DNA of 64,000 bases from a virus. Positions 1 through 6,714 of the stretch are shown here, piece after piece. The stretch's first letter is position 1. Each line of letters starts with the position of its first letter. Under the pieces are notes generated by a model that saw nothing but the letters and a program-made list of their open reading frames with translations, was not told the DNA's origin and made no database searches. The stretch lies in the IMG/VR virus record IMGVR_UViG_3300036466_000273, positions 1 through 64,000 of that record; one strand, written 5' to 3'. The translations under genes were made by a program, and so were the position numbers.

Positions 1-51
1 TATGTCATTCGAAAATCTGAGTAATATCTATTTTCCCAAACAGCGCAGTCT

Positions 52-66
52 GGTCGCTGCGCGACC
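52..66. repeat. GC-rich mini-hairpin
   Basis: GGTCGC and GCGACC flank a three-base loop (tgc) just upstream of the first gene. It is one of several short GCGA-based palindromes that stand out in this A+T-rich genome. It has no T-run, so it is probably not a terminator by itself. Confidence 0.5.
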
Positions 67-130
67 TAATTAGCGCAAACCAGTAAATAACTAGTAATAA
101 CAGGATGCAACGTAGCAAAATGGAGTGGTT

Positions 131-466
131 ATGAAATATTCTGAGAGTGAAGAAAAATTGATGACTGAAACCTACACAGCTGCTGAAGATAAGCAAGAGG
201 CTGTAATGGAATTAGTGGAACAACTGGGGCGTAGTAAGACTAGTGTGATAGCTAAGCTTACTAGTATGGGGATTTATCAGAAGAAAAAGGTTTATCAGCC
301 GAAAAGTGGAATAACTAAGAAAGAAATGATACACAGGATAGCAATGGCAGTAGATGCTGAGCCTGAGTATTTGCAAGGAATTGAGAAATCTGCTAAACCT
401 GCATTAGAATATTTAATGAAGCGAACTGAAGCAGAGATTAATTTGTTGAAATCTGAGATAGAGTAA
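131..466 (+). CDS. Small Myb/SANT-like DNA-binding protein (paralogue 1)
   Basis: A 111-residue protein with an N-terminal helical domain (about 3-55: YSESEE then a helix ending in VAxLxxxGIY-type spacing) and a C-terminal helical part (about 65-110). Both halves match the protein at 28435-28917, and the N-terminal half matches the repeats of the protein at 32581-33315, so I infer a shared nucleic-acid-binding role. The ATG at 131 is chosen because GGAG (122-125) sits 5 bases before it; the GTG at 125 overlaps that site. The gene stands alone between two non-coding stretches, and a direct repeat (taataacagg) flanks it on both sides. Confidence 0.7.
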   Translation: MKYSESEEKLMTETYTAAEDKQEAVMELVEQLGRSKTSVIAKLTSMGIYQKKKVYQPKSGITKKEMIHRIAMAVDAEPEYLQGIEKSAKPALEYLMKRTEAEINLLKSEIE

Positions 467-483
467 TAACAGGGATACAACCA

Positions 484-545
484 TTACCCCAATGCAGCAA
501 TTAGCTCGCTACGCGAGCAGTTAGCTGTAATTGGGGTATTTTTGT
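484..545 (+). terminator. Terminator hairpin after first gene
   Basis: TACCCCAAT (485-493) pairs with ATTGGGGTA (530-538) and is followed by TTTTTG. Inside it lies a second perfect stem, GCTCGC-tac-GCGAGC (504-518). The position just after the stop codon at 466 and the T-run suit a rho-independent terminator. Confidence 0.7.
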
Positions 546-612
546 TTCTAATGCTAGAGAAATGAGCAGTTAGCTGTAATTGGGGTAATTTTGTTTCTAA
601 TACTAGAGAAAA
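515..612 (+). repeat. 49-bp tandem duplication of the terminator 3' half
   Basis: The segment beginning gagcagttagctgtaattgg occurs at 515-563 and again at 564-612 with only a few changes. The second copy has the 3' arm of the terminator without its own adjacent 5' arm. Confidence 0.8.
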
Positions 613-829
613 GAGAAATCTAATGAAACGAGAAAAATTTAAGAGAAATCTAGAGAGGGCGGAACTCTCAATTAATTCGCAGTAATTTTCAACAAAAAAT
701 AGAAAAAATGCAATTTTTATTTGACTTTAATTCAAGTTATAGTAGATACAGCTTTCCTCTTAACCGGATTTTATTAGTTGTTTTCGATATTTATATTTTT
801 AATATTCATTAAAATCTTTTTAGCTCTAC

Positions 830-921
830 CGAAGACTTCCTTTAGGGTAGAAAAACCAAAAGTCGTAAACGCTCGACGGGGAGGCAAGCGTTCACGACTT
901 CCCTACCTACGGAAGTCTTCG
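830..921. ncRNA. Candidate structured RNA with three stacked helices
   Basis: CGAAGACTTCC (830-840) pairs perfectly with GGAAGTCTTCG (911-921). Inside, GGGTAG (845-850) pairs with CTACCT (903-908), and the 14-base arm 860-873 pairs with 887-900 with a single mismatch. The 13-base apical loop (874-886) displays GGGGAGG, a Shine-Dalgarno-like sequence. The pairings are seen directly; that this is an expressed RNA, and its strand, are inference because the palindrome reads similarly both ways. Confidence 0.5.
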
Positions 922-1066
922 TATATCTAACTGTTCGTTATATACTATATATTTTAGCATATTTCAACGAAAAATACAAGAATAATTTTCTCATGGGATG
1001 TTAGAACTTGATTATCTAGGTTTTTATTATTTTAATTTGCAGGGAGCATAAAGCTCCTCTAGTAAT

Positions 1067-1122
1067 CTCACCAGATTGCACTAATCATGCGACGAAGTCG
1101 CGTATCTGTGCAATCTGGTGAG
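1067..1122. other. Long perfect hairpin with nested stem
   Basis: CTCACCAGATTGCAC (1067-1081) is the exact reverse complement of 1108-1122. Inside the loop GCGAC-gaa-GTCGC (1089-1101) forms a second stem. There is no T-run on either side, so it may be an RNA-stability or control element rather than a terminator. The gene that follows contains a similar short motif at about 2501-2525 (ttgcacta followed by GCGAC-tgt-GTCGC). Confidence 0.6.
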
Positions 1123-1200
1123 TTGTCGTGTGATGAAATTAGTTAATTATACCTAATTTCAGAATGAATGTGTGTAATTTAGCAATGCTTAAAATAGTAC

Positions 1201-1229
1201 TTGACTTTCTCTCCTTAGTACGGTATAAT
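1201..1229 (+). promoter_or_regulatory. Sigma70-type promoter P1
   Basis: TTGACT (1201-1206), 17-base spacer, TATAAT (1224-1229), preceded by the aaaatagtac block seen at other promoters here. The spacer holds CTCCTT (1211-1216), which is complementary to the Shine-Dalgarno AAGGAG (1262-1267) of the next gene. Confidence 0.85.
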
Positions 1230-1276
1230 AGCTATATAACGATGGAAATTTACTTAATGAAAAGGAGGAAATGGAC

Positions 1277-2671
1277 ATGATAGATAAAACTAAGGTATTT
1301 TATGTAATTCAATTTAAGGATGAAAACTGTTTCAAATGTGGGTTCTCTCACGCTTCTAGCATAGAGGAAGCAAAAGAAAAGTTAGAGAAGAATTTGCCAA
1401 AGTTTGACTATCTTTTAATTGAACAAGGGTACGATAAAGGCAAAGAGACTGCTTTGTTAAACAAAGTAAATTGTGGTTATGAACCCAAAGACCTATTTAC
1501 AGTTAAAGGCAGAAAAAGGTACGCTGTTAGAGGTAACCGAAAATTCTTCACACTTCCAGATGGAGTAACTATTAAGTCTTTAATAGATGGAGATGAGCTG
1601 TGTTATGTATGGGTTGTTAAAGATAGACTAGCATTGAAAATGACTAAAAACAAACCCTTAGAGTATTCTTGGTGCTCAGTTCCTTGCACAATAAAAGAAG
1701 GAAAAAGATTAATTAACATTTTCAAAAGTATTACAATCCCAGTAGAATCTAATAGTAAAAAAGAATATTGTTTTAAGTTTGATAGAGAAAGACCTAAGTT
1801 GGATGATGTACTCTTAGCAATTGATGGCTCTCTTAGAATATTAATTGTTGAAAGATGTGGAGATTGGTATCTCACCAGGTATACTAAAGGGAGCTTAGAA
1901 GAGCCAACTAAGGGTTTCGAGATTGTATTTAGAAAACTAATGTCTGAATCTGATGCAAAACAATTTAAGACTAAATTCTTCTCTCTAGGTGGCGGTGGAG
2001 AAAAAGTAAACTTTGATTATAATATAGGGTATAGACGAGTAATAAAGGTTGCTGAGGATGAAATAGATGAGTTTATTAGTAATGCTCTTTCAATGGATTC
2101 CCCTATAGAAGCCCCCAGACTTCTTTGGTTGTTAAAAACTGGAGAGACATATATTTTGAAAAATTCCCAACAACCTTTAGCAGTATGGGCTTCAGAACTA
2201 TTAGAAACTAAAAATCCTGAAGTTATTTTAGCTGTTCCTTATTCTAATAAACTAAAGAAGGGGTTAGAGGATAATAGTGACAAGAAATCAGTAAAGAAAG
2301 ATGAATACTCAATAGAGCTACGAAATTTTAAGAAAGATCCAATTGAGATTTATAAGAGGTGTAAAGAAGAGCTAGAATTCTTTGCTTACCTACTGTATTT
2401 TCCAGAACTAGGTATGTATAGATATGGCGCTACTAAATTATCTAGCCAAGATGCAGTACCAAAGCAAAAGATTTTTACCTCTCAAAAATGCTCACTAATT
2501 TGCACTAAATACGCGACTGTGTCGCAAGCTAAGTACGAGATGAGTAGAATTGATGAAGTATTTGAACGTATAGAAGACCACCGAGAAGACGGATGTTACT
2601 TCAGGCTAGGAAAATATAAAGAGGATAAATTAGAAACTGATTTCTTAAATAATAACTTTGTAAAGGAGTAG
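1277..2671 (+). CDS. Large early protein of unknown function
   Basis: About 464 residues; no family recognised. The N-terminus reads as an alpha/beta segment (KVFYVIQF then DENCFKCGF) and a small glycine-rich turn (SLGGGGEK) lies near the middle; no membrane segment or obvious catalytic motif is seen. The ATG at 1277 is preferred over 1271 because AGGAGG (1263-1268) lies 8 bases before 1277 but only 2 before 1271. It is the first and by far the largest gene of the P1 operon, followed after 4 bases by the small Cys-rich gene. Its strong, dedicated promoter suggests early expression; a takeover role would be a guess. Confidence 0.8.
   Translation: MIDKTKVFYVIQFKDENCFKCGFSHASSIEEAKEKLEKNLPKFDYLLIEQGYDKGKETALLNKVNCGYEPKDLFTVKGRKRYAVRGNRKFFTLPDGVTIKSLIDGDELCYVWVVKDRLALKMTKNKPLEYSWCSVPCTIKEGKRLINIFKSITIPVESNSKKEYCFKFDRERPKLDDVLLAIDGSLRILIVERCGDWYLTRYTKGSLEEPTKGFEIVFRKLMSESDAKQFKTKFFSLGGGGEKVNFDYNIGYRRVIKVAEDEIDEFISNALSMDSPIEAPRLLWLLKTGETYILKNSQQPLAVWASELLETKNPEVILAVPYSNKLKKGLEDNSDKKSVKKDEYSIELRNFKKDPIEIYKRCKEELEFFAYLLYFPELGMYRYGATKLSSQDAVPKQKIFTSQKCSLICTKYATVSQAKYEMSRIDEVFERIEDHREDGCYFRLGKYKEDKLETDFLNNNFVKE
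2513..2525. repeat. GC-rich mini-hairpin inside a gene
   Basis: GCGAC-tgt-GTCGC inside the P1 gene. Same type as the stems at 52, 504, 1089 and 3435. Confidence 0.45.
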
Positions 2672-2675
2672 TAAA

Positions 2676-2900
2676 ATGGGAAAAGTCTTTTGTAGTGATT
2701 GTGAGTACTGTAAAGCTGTAAATAGAGAAAATTCTAGCGCTAAATGCCAGCATCCTAAAAATATAGTGGATGAAAACTGGCACAGTGTAGCTGCTAAAGA
2801 TACTTGCGCTTTCATCAATAAGAATAATGATTGTACTTGGTTTGAGGACAGAAGAGTAGGTGACTTACCTAGTCATGGCTCTGATGTGTATGATTTGTAG
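2676..2900 (+). CDS. Cys-rich zinc-finger-like microprotein, copy 1
   Basis: A 74-residue protein with CSDC near residue 6, further cysteines near 24 and 43 and a closing DCTWF near 53. This spacing recurs in the genes at 2944 and 14706, so it is a paralogous family, probably zinc-binding (inference). Start has GGAG (2666-2669) 6 bases ahead. It follows the large P1 gene and has an extra 16-residue tail compared with copy 2. Function unknown. Confidence 0.75.
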   Translation: MGKVFCSDCEYCKAVNRENSSAKCQHPKNIVDENWHSVAAKDTCAFINKNNDCTWFEDRRVGDLPSHGSDVYDL

Positions 2901-2943
2901 AAAATGATTGCCCTTTTGACATTGAAGCATAAGGAGTACTAAA

Positions 2944-3132
2944 ATGAGTAAAGTTTTTTGTAGTGATTGTAAATATTGTATGGCAGAACATGAAAATGAT
3001 GTAGATTCTAAGTGTAAACACCTAGAAAATAGAATTAATAATTGGTATGGTGTAGTTTTTAATCTGACGTGTTCAGAGAAAAACAAAGATAATGATTGTA
3101 GTTGGTTTGAGCATTGGACGGATATTGAGTAA
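2944..3132 (+). CDS. Cys-rich zinc-finger-like microprotein, copy 2
   Basis: A 62-residue paralogue of the preceding gene: SKVFCSDCKYC at the N-terminus and NDCSWFEHW at the C-terminus, with two cysteines between. AAGGAG (2931-2936) precedes the ATG. The pair arose by tandem duplication and has since diverged. A zinc-binding role is inferred from the cysteine pattern only. Confidence 0.75.
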   Translation: MSKVFCSDCKYCMAEHENDVDSKCKHLENRINNWYGVVFNLTCSEKNKDNDCSWFEHWTDIE

Positions 3133-3145
3133 TCAGGAGTAGAAA

Positions 3146-3313
3146 ATGAAAAAGGCATTAATAGTTGGGAATGCTTCAAACTACTTCATCTTTTTAATGA
3201 AAGAGCAAGGGTATGAAATAGTATACTATGAGGACTGCCCTGAAAATATTCTAGGCTTAGAATTTGATATTATTTGGATTGATGAGGAGATTAGAAATGA
3301 AAAATCGTTATAG
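3146..3313 (+). CDS. Small protein of unknown function (55 aa)
   Basis: A 55-residue ORF beginning MKKALIVGN, with AGGAG (3135-3139) 6 bases ahead of its ATG. The start resembles the first strand and turn of a nucleotide-binding fold, but the protein is too short to judge. It overlaps the start of the next gene by 17 bases. Real on the basis of its Shine-Dalgarno site and its fit between neighbours. Confidence 0.6.
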   Translation: MKKALIVGNASNYFIFLMKEQGYEIVYYEDCPENILGLEFDIIWIDEEIRNEKSL

Positions 3314-3497
3314 AATTATAAATGAAGCTAAAGGTTCAAGTTCGTGGTACTGGATTGAAATTAAACGATGGTGGCTTCCTTTCTGGTACAAATGTATAGG
3401 GCTTGGTCCTAGTACAACACAAGGCGAGGCAAAAGCTCGCCTTCGCGAGCTGACTGCCCCGACTGTGCGAATGGTAGTTTATGAGGAGGATGAGTGA
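3297..3497 (+). CDS. RWW-motif small protein, copy 1
   Basis: About 66 residues: N-terminal YRI strand, a central IEIKRWWLPFW block near residue 19, and VRMVVYEEDE at the end. GAGGAG (3284-3289) lies 7 bases before the ATG at 3297, so the longer reading from 3264 is not used. The next gene has the same order of motifs, making this a tandem duplicate pair. Function unknown; the aromatic block suggests a small beta-rich fold. Confidence 0.7.
   Translation: MKNRYRIINEAKGSSSWYWIEIKRWWLPFWYKCIGLGPSTTQGEAKARLRELTAPTVRMVVYEEDE
3435..3450. repeat. GC-rich mini-hairpin inside a gene
   Basis: GCTCGC-cttc-GCGAGC within the preceding gene; the arms are the same as at 504-518. Confidence 0.5.
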
Positions 3498-3715
3498 TGT
3501 TTAATTGCATGAAACCTAAGTACAGAATAGTAAAAATTCAAGAGTGGGGGAAAGAATACTTTCAAATTGAAACTAAGCGTTGGTGGTTCCCTTTTTGGTC
3601 TTGTTTAAACGGTGGATTTTTTGAGAGAAATTTTTATGATATTAGAGATGCGAAGGTATATTTAGAGAAACTTAAACTCGGTAGATGTAAAACAGTAGTT
3701 TATGGGGAGGATTAA
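3497..3715 (+). CDS. RWW-motif small protein, copy 2
   Basis: A 72-residue paralogue of the preceding gene: KYRIVKI, IETKRWWFPFW and a closing TVVYGED. The start overlaps the previous stop (TGATG), and AGGAGG (3484-3489) is 7 bases upstream. Translational coupling with copy 1 is likely. Function unknown. Confidence 0.7.
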   Translation: MFNCMKPKYRIVKIQEWGKEYFQIETKRWWFPFWSCLNGGFFERNFYDIRDAKVYLEKLKLGRCKTVVYGED

Positions 3716-3969
3716 TGAATAATTTTATAGAAAAAATTTATAATGAATTAGTAGAAAAGAGAGAGAAGACATTAACTAATAAGGATTACAGACTAGTTTG
3801 TGAAAATATGGATTCTATTCTAGTACAGATTGAACAAAAGATTCTTAATGACCCTGTTATATATAGCAACAAAGAATACTATAACCTAGTTGCTGAAGCT
3901 TTCTCAACTATTAGTAGACTGAGTACAATTATAGAAATAGAGCGAGATTTAAAGGAACTTAAAAGATGA
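3715..3969 (+). CDS. Helical small protein, PVI-motif family copy 1
   Basis: An 84-residue, all-helical protein. Its central pattern (YxxV, then ILNDPVI, then LVAEAFSTISRL) is shared with the protein at 5246, and similar short helical proteins are common in large phages. GGGGAGG precedes the ATG, which overlaps the previous stop codon. Function unknown. Confidence 0.7.
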   Translation: MNNFIEKIYNELVEKREKTLTNKDYRLVCENMDSILVQIEQKILNDPVIYSNKEYYNLVAEAFSTISRLSTIIEIERDLKELKR

Positions 3970-4130
3970 AATACACACTAGACAACGATGAATTGCAGGA
4001 AGCCATTAATGTTCTAATCACAGCTCACAAAGAAGGCTCTACTAGTTCTATGCGTAGTATACTAGAACGATACCTTGAGAGATTACTGGCTGCCCAATGT
4101 GAACGTGTTTCAAATATAGTACAAAAATAG
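3966..4130 (+). CDS. Small protein of unknown function (54 aa)
   Basis: A 54-residue ORF (starts MKYTLDNDELQEA, ends VQK) that overlaps the previous stop by 4 bases and ends just before promoter P2. It is predicted helical. Its stop codon lies 3 bases before the -35 element. Support is its position and coupled start; it is too short for recognition. Confidence 0.55.
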   Translation: MKYTLDNDELQEAINVLITAHKEGSTSSMRSILERYLERLLAAQCERVSNIVQK

Positions 4131-4133
4131 TAT

Positions 4134-4162
4134 TTGACTTTTTCCTCAATGTTCGTTATAAT
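4134..4162 (+). promoter_or_regulatory. Sigma70-type promoter P2
   Basis: TTGACT (4134-4139), 17-base spacer, TATAAT (4157-4162). The spacer motifs TTTTCCT and GTTC are complementary to AGGAAAA and GAAC in the leader (about 4184-4196). Confidence 0.9.
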
Positions 4163-4206
4163 ATATTTATAAACAATAGCAGAACCCAAGGAAAAGGAGA
4201 AAGATA

Positions 4207-4404
4207 ATGACTGGAGATTTTAGTGGTGGATTTTGGTTAGGTATGTTAGTTGGGTTTGTTGTTGGAATGTGTTTTATTGGCGTTGGGTTAACTATTGTGA
4301 ATCAAACATACATAGATGGACAAATTGATGCCTTATCTGGCAATAAGATTATAGTAGAGAAAGTAGAAAATGAGAGAGGGGAATTAGTATGGCAGATAAA
4401 GTAA
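4207..4404 (+). CDS. Small one-helix membrane protein
   Basis: A 65-residue protein with one strongly hydrophobic, glycine-rich helix (about 9-31) followed by YIDGQIDALSGN, a sequence type often seen after the membrane helix of small phage membrane proteins. GGAG (4195-4200 region) precedes the ATG. First gene behind promoter P2. The target or partner is unknown; an inner-membrane location is predicted. Confidence 0.75.
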   Translation: MTGDFSGGFWLGMLVGFVVGMCFIGVGLTIVNQTYIDGQIDALSGNKIIVEKVENERGELVWQIK

Positions 4405-4433
4405 AAGTGTATTGTAAGAATTGTGAGTTATGA
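4389..4433 (+). pseudogene. Truncated Cys-finger remnant or 14-aa peptide
   Basis: MADKVKVYCKNCEL then a stop. The start resembles the Cys-rich family at 2676, 2944 and especially 14706 (which begins MANKKVYCNTC), but the frame stops right after the first CxxC. It overlaps the previous gene by 16 bases and its TGA overlaps the next ATG (ATGA). It may be a decayed copy retained as a coupling peptide. Confidence 0.45.
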
Positions 4434-4795
4434 AAACACTAAGAGGTTCAACAAGACTCACTATATTATGTGGAAAATGGGCTATTAAAATTCCATATAG
4501 CAAGAGTGAATTTTATGGATATATTCATGGTATTTTAAGCGGATGGAAATCAAATAGAAATGAATTTGTGTGGTCTAAGTGTAACAAAGAAACGCAAATG
4601 TACAGCTTTTTGTGTCCAGTTAGATGCTCTTTTTTGTTTTCTATGATAATAGTAATGGATAAAGCTACGCCAATATCTTGTTCTGATTTTAAGAATATAG
4701 ACAAACAAAGTTTTGATTTTGGTGGTTATGAACATAAGCAAGATAGTTTTGGGAAAATCAATGGTGAAGTTGTAATTGTAGATTATGGAGAATGA
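4430..4795 (+). CDS. Conserved phage-type protein, possibly kinase-like
   Basis: A 121-residue protein. The N-terminus (GSTRLTILCGKWAIKIPY) reads like two strands of a kinase-type N-lobe with the lysine in a WAIKIP context, and the end (VVIVDYGE) resembles the catalytic-loop strand; the middle has two CP-type turns. I have low confidence in kinase activity because most of the C-lobe is missing. It is coupled to the 14-residue remnant by an ATGA overlap. Confidence 0.6.
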   Translation: MKTLRGSTRLTILCGKWAIKIPYSKSEFYGYIHGILSGWKSNRNEFVWSKCNKETQMYSFLCPVRCSFLFSMIIVMDKATPISCSDFKNIDKQSFDFGGYEHKQDSFGKINGEVVIVDYGE

Positions 4796-4798
4796 AAT

Positions 4799-5017
4799 AT
4801 GAGTGTTAATATTATAGATCTAATATGTAGTAACGACAAAGAACAATTAAGTGGTTATTGGGTTCCGTCTCTAGCTTTAAATTGGACTATTTGTAGAACA
4901 TTTAAACAGAAAGTTAAAGATTGTGTAGAAGTGTGGAAAGGTGAAGCTATTGCAGTCAACTGGAAAGAAAATCCAAACTATGAGTCTGATTCGATAGGGA
5001 TGACATTTTATGAATAA
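4799..5017 (+). CDS. Small protein of unknown function (72 aa)
   Basis: A 72-residue protein with several tryptophans (SGYWVPSLALNW, VEVWKGEAIAVNW) and no recognised motif. GGAG lies 7 bases before the ATG in the end of the previous gene. Overlaps the next gene by 8 bases. Function unknown. Confidence 0.6.
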   Translation: MSVNIIDLICSNDKEQLSGYWVPSLALNWTICRTFKQKVKDCVEVWKGEAIAVNWKENPNYESDSIGMTFYE

Positions 5018-5228
5018 AGAAAAAGATTTACAAAAAATAAAAGCATTGGCTACTGGTGAACAATGTAATATCTTTTGGTTTGAAGAGGGTGGTGGGGTTG
5101 TATATAAGGTGTATGATCGGTTAATCCTCTTTGAAGTTCCTCAATATGGCGGTCATATGGTTTATGAGAACACATTTCACATCAGCGAAGCAGAGAAACT
5201 AGTTAACCTAGTTTATACTTGGACTTAA
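5010..5228 (+). CDS. Small protein of unknown function (72 aa)
   Basis: A 72-residue, probably alpha/beta protein (helix, then CNIFWFEEGGGVVYKVYD strands). It overlaps the previous gene by 8 bases, so it is probably translated by coupling. No family recognised. Confidence 0.6.
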   Translation: MNKEKDLQKIKALATGEQCNIFWFEEGGGVVYKVYDRLILFEVPQYGGHMVYENTFHISEAEKLVNLVYTWT

Positions 5229-5245
5229 AATAAGGAGAACTTAAA

Positions 5246-5473
5246 ATGGAAAGCGAAGAAAAGATGCCTAAAGTAAAATTAGATGAGTTTCATTACCACG
5301 AAGTAATTGATAGACTAATGATAATGCACAATCATTACTATGATGATATTATGAATCATCCAGTGATAGAACAATCAGCAGAGCTAACAGTACTAGCAGA
5401 AGATATCTTTAAGAAACTAAGTCTTCTTAACACTAAGATTAACTTAGATGAGATTGAAAACAATGGAAATTAA
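5246..5473 (+). CDS. Helical small protein, PVI-motif family copy 2
   Basis: A 75-residue helical protein sharing the pattern YHEVIDRLM, IMNHPVI and LAEDIFKKLSLL with the protein at 3715. AGGAG precedes the ATG. Overlap with the next gene is avoided if the latter starts at 5484. Function unknown. Confidence 0.65.
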   Translation: MESEEKMPKVKLDEFHYHEVIDRLMIMHNHYYDDIMNHPVIEQSAELTVLAEDIFKKLSLLNTKINLDEIENNGN

Positions 5474-5483
5474 GGAGAAGAGA

Positions 5484-5708
5484 ATGAATAAAGTACATCG
5501 TTTCCGTGATGAACATTCTGTGCTGTTCTTAGTGACATATCCTATTACATTACCATTAGCAATCATTTGTATATTTATTGACTTGTTTGTGATGTGTTGG
5601 GATTATGGTGTTCCAAGTGGATTTAGATATTGGAAAGATGATTGGCGTGATGCACCAAAAGGAATGGTCGATACTCTAAAAGAAGCTATATCACGAGTAA
5701 GGGGGTAA
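5484..5708 (+). CDS. Small membrane protein
   Basis: A 74-residue protein: short basic N-terminus, a hydrophobic stretch (about 14-38, FLVTYPITLPLAIICIFIDL) and an amphipathic tail. AAGGAGAAG (5472-5480) fixes the start at 5484 rather than the longer 5448 reading. Probably an inner-membrane protein; role unknown. Confidence 0.65.
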   Translation: MNKVHRFRDEHSVLFLVTYPITLPLAIICIFIDLFVMCWDYGVPSGFRYWKDDWRDAPKGMVDTLKEAISRVRG

Positions 5709-5711
5709 GTA

Positions 5712-6011
5712 ATGACTAACTGGTTACACAAATTTTATGAATTAGATAATATAAATGATGCTATATTAACTGCTGAATTTATTGGACGTATTAGTGAGTA
5801 TATTGAACAATATGGATTTGATTTGTGTGATGAATTACTAGATGTTGTTGATTTGGAAAGATTGCATCCAGTCTTAATGGTAGCTTTAATTAGAACAACT
5901 TTCTCCTTTAGGCACGAATTAAATAATTGGGTAAGTTGTCGTGACAAAATATCAGCGTTATTGTATAAATTAGGTTATGATAGCGCAGGTGTATTGCGAG
6001 GGTTATACTAA
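5712..6011 (+). CDS. Protein of unknown function (99 aa)
   Basis: A 99-residue acidic, mostly helical protein. The start follows the previous stop by 3 bases with GGGGG upstream. Its stop codon overlaps the AUA that appears to start the next gene. No motif recognised. Confidence 0.6.
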   Translation: MTNWLHKFYELDNINDAILTAEFIGRISEYIEQYGFDLCDELLDVVDLERLHPVLMVALIRTTFSFRHELNNWVSCRDKISALLYKLGYDSAGVLRGLY

Positions 6012-6253
6012 TATCTAAACATGCTAAACTAAGAGTATGTGCTAGTTGTGAATGGGTGTTCCGAAACAGTATTGATTGTCCTAAATGTGGCTTTGGTTCT
6101 TATGGTGCTAGATATGTTTACGGGGATAAATGCTATAAGTACGAACGCACTCAACAGCCATGGTTTGAAAAGAAACTAGATAAATACAGACTCAACCTAT
6201 TAGGCGAGATTAGCGAAGCGAAGGAGGCGAGGGGTGATACACCGATGGTATGA
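6011..6253 (+). CDS. Zinc-ribbon protein with apparent AUA start
   Basis: The frame reads CASC, then CPKC 14 residues later, then a final cysteine in YGDKCYKYE: a zinc-ribbon layout. The first CxxC lies upstream of the only common start codon in the frame (GTG at 6056), which would remove half of the metal site. In the intact frame the only candidate placed behind a Shine-Dalgarno (GAGGG, 5998-6002) is ATA at 6011, 8 bases on. The full protein would be 80 residues. If the GTG is used, the product is 65 residues with a broken finger. Overlaps the next gene by 20 bases. Confidence 0.55.
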   Translation: MSKHAKLRVCASCEWVFRNSIDCPKCGFGSYGARYVYGDKCYKYERTQQPWFEKKLDKYRLNLLGEISEAKEARGDTPMV

Positions 6254-6428
6254 AATAACATGTGATTATTGCGGTTGCGCATCTCATTATATGGGCAACA
6301 AGCGTAGTGCTGAAAGTCTAGCGCGTGACGAAGGCTATATAATTACCAGAGACGGAAAACATTATTGCGACTCAAAGTGTAGATGTAAAGCAAAGGAGGC
6401 GAAGTATGAATGCAAAGGATTTAAATGA
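6234..6428 (+). CDS. Zinc-finger microprotein
   Basis: A 64-residue protein with CDYCGC near residue 10 and CDSKCRCKAK near 45, a two-knuckle zinc-binding pattern. Starts at GTG with AGGAGG (6222-6227) 6 bases ahead. It overlaps both neighbours, as is usual in this operon. DNA, RNA or protein binding cannot be told apart. Confidence 0.7.
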   Translation: MIHRWYEITCDYCGCASHYMGNKRSAESLARDEGYIITRDGKHYCDSKCRCKAKEAKYECKGFK

Positions 6429-6714
6429 AGCTTTCCTCGAAGCTTGTGAACAATGCCCTAATTTTCAAGGGTTTGATTCCGATCTGACCGAGATTGTTAA
6501 CGGTAGTTATGTAAATGTCGCAAAGTTGCATACTAAGGGTGTGGTAGCAGTTATTCGTTATTGGAGGGACGAGGATACTGTTGGAGGCAGTATAATCCAT
6601 AGAAGTGGGTATTTAGAAGAACTTCCGGCAGAAGTCACTGAACTGCTGGATTCGATAGACTCAATAATTGATGAGGCTATTTCAGAAGCTATCCGTGCAG
6701 CGAAGGAGGTATAA
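6406..6714 (+). CDS. Protein of unknown function (102 aa)
   Basis: A 102-residue acidic protein ending in a long helix (IDSIIDEAISEAIRAAKEV). AGGAGG lies 6 bases before the ATG. The boundary sequence ending this gene (cagcgaaggaggtata) recurs before the gene at 6970. No family recognised. Confidence 0.65.
   Translation: MNAKDLNEAFLEACEQCPNFQGFDSDLTEIVNGSYVNVAKLHTKGVVAVIRYWRDEDTVGGSIIHRSGYLEELPAEVTELLDSIDSIIDEAISEAIRAAKEV

Larger units (their letters stand above)
467..1270. other. Long structured region without genes
   Basis: About 800 bases without a convincing ORF. It holds a terminator with a partial tandem duplication (485-612), a large three-helix stem (830-921), a small hairpin (1043-1057), a long perfect hairpin (1067-1122) and a promoter (1201-1229). 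The part from about 613 to 825 is very A+T-rich and shows nothing I can name beyond a weak TTGACT at 721. A role as a control region, origin or small-RNA locus is inference only. Confidence 0.6.

Noticed and set aside
721-750. Possible promoter (TTGACTTTAATTC) in the gene-free region
   Set aside because: No TATAAT-like box at a proper distance; only a poor TAGATA at 16 bases.
467-1270. CRISPR array or tandem iteron origin
   Set aside because: The repeats are two-copy or palindromic and do not show regular spacer units.
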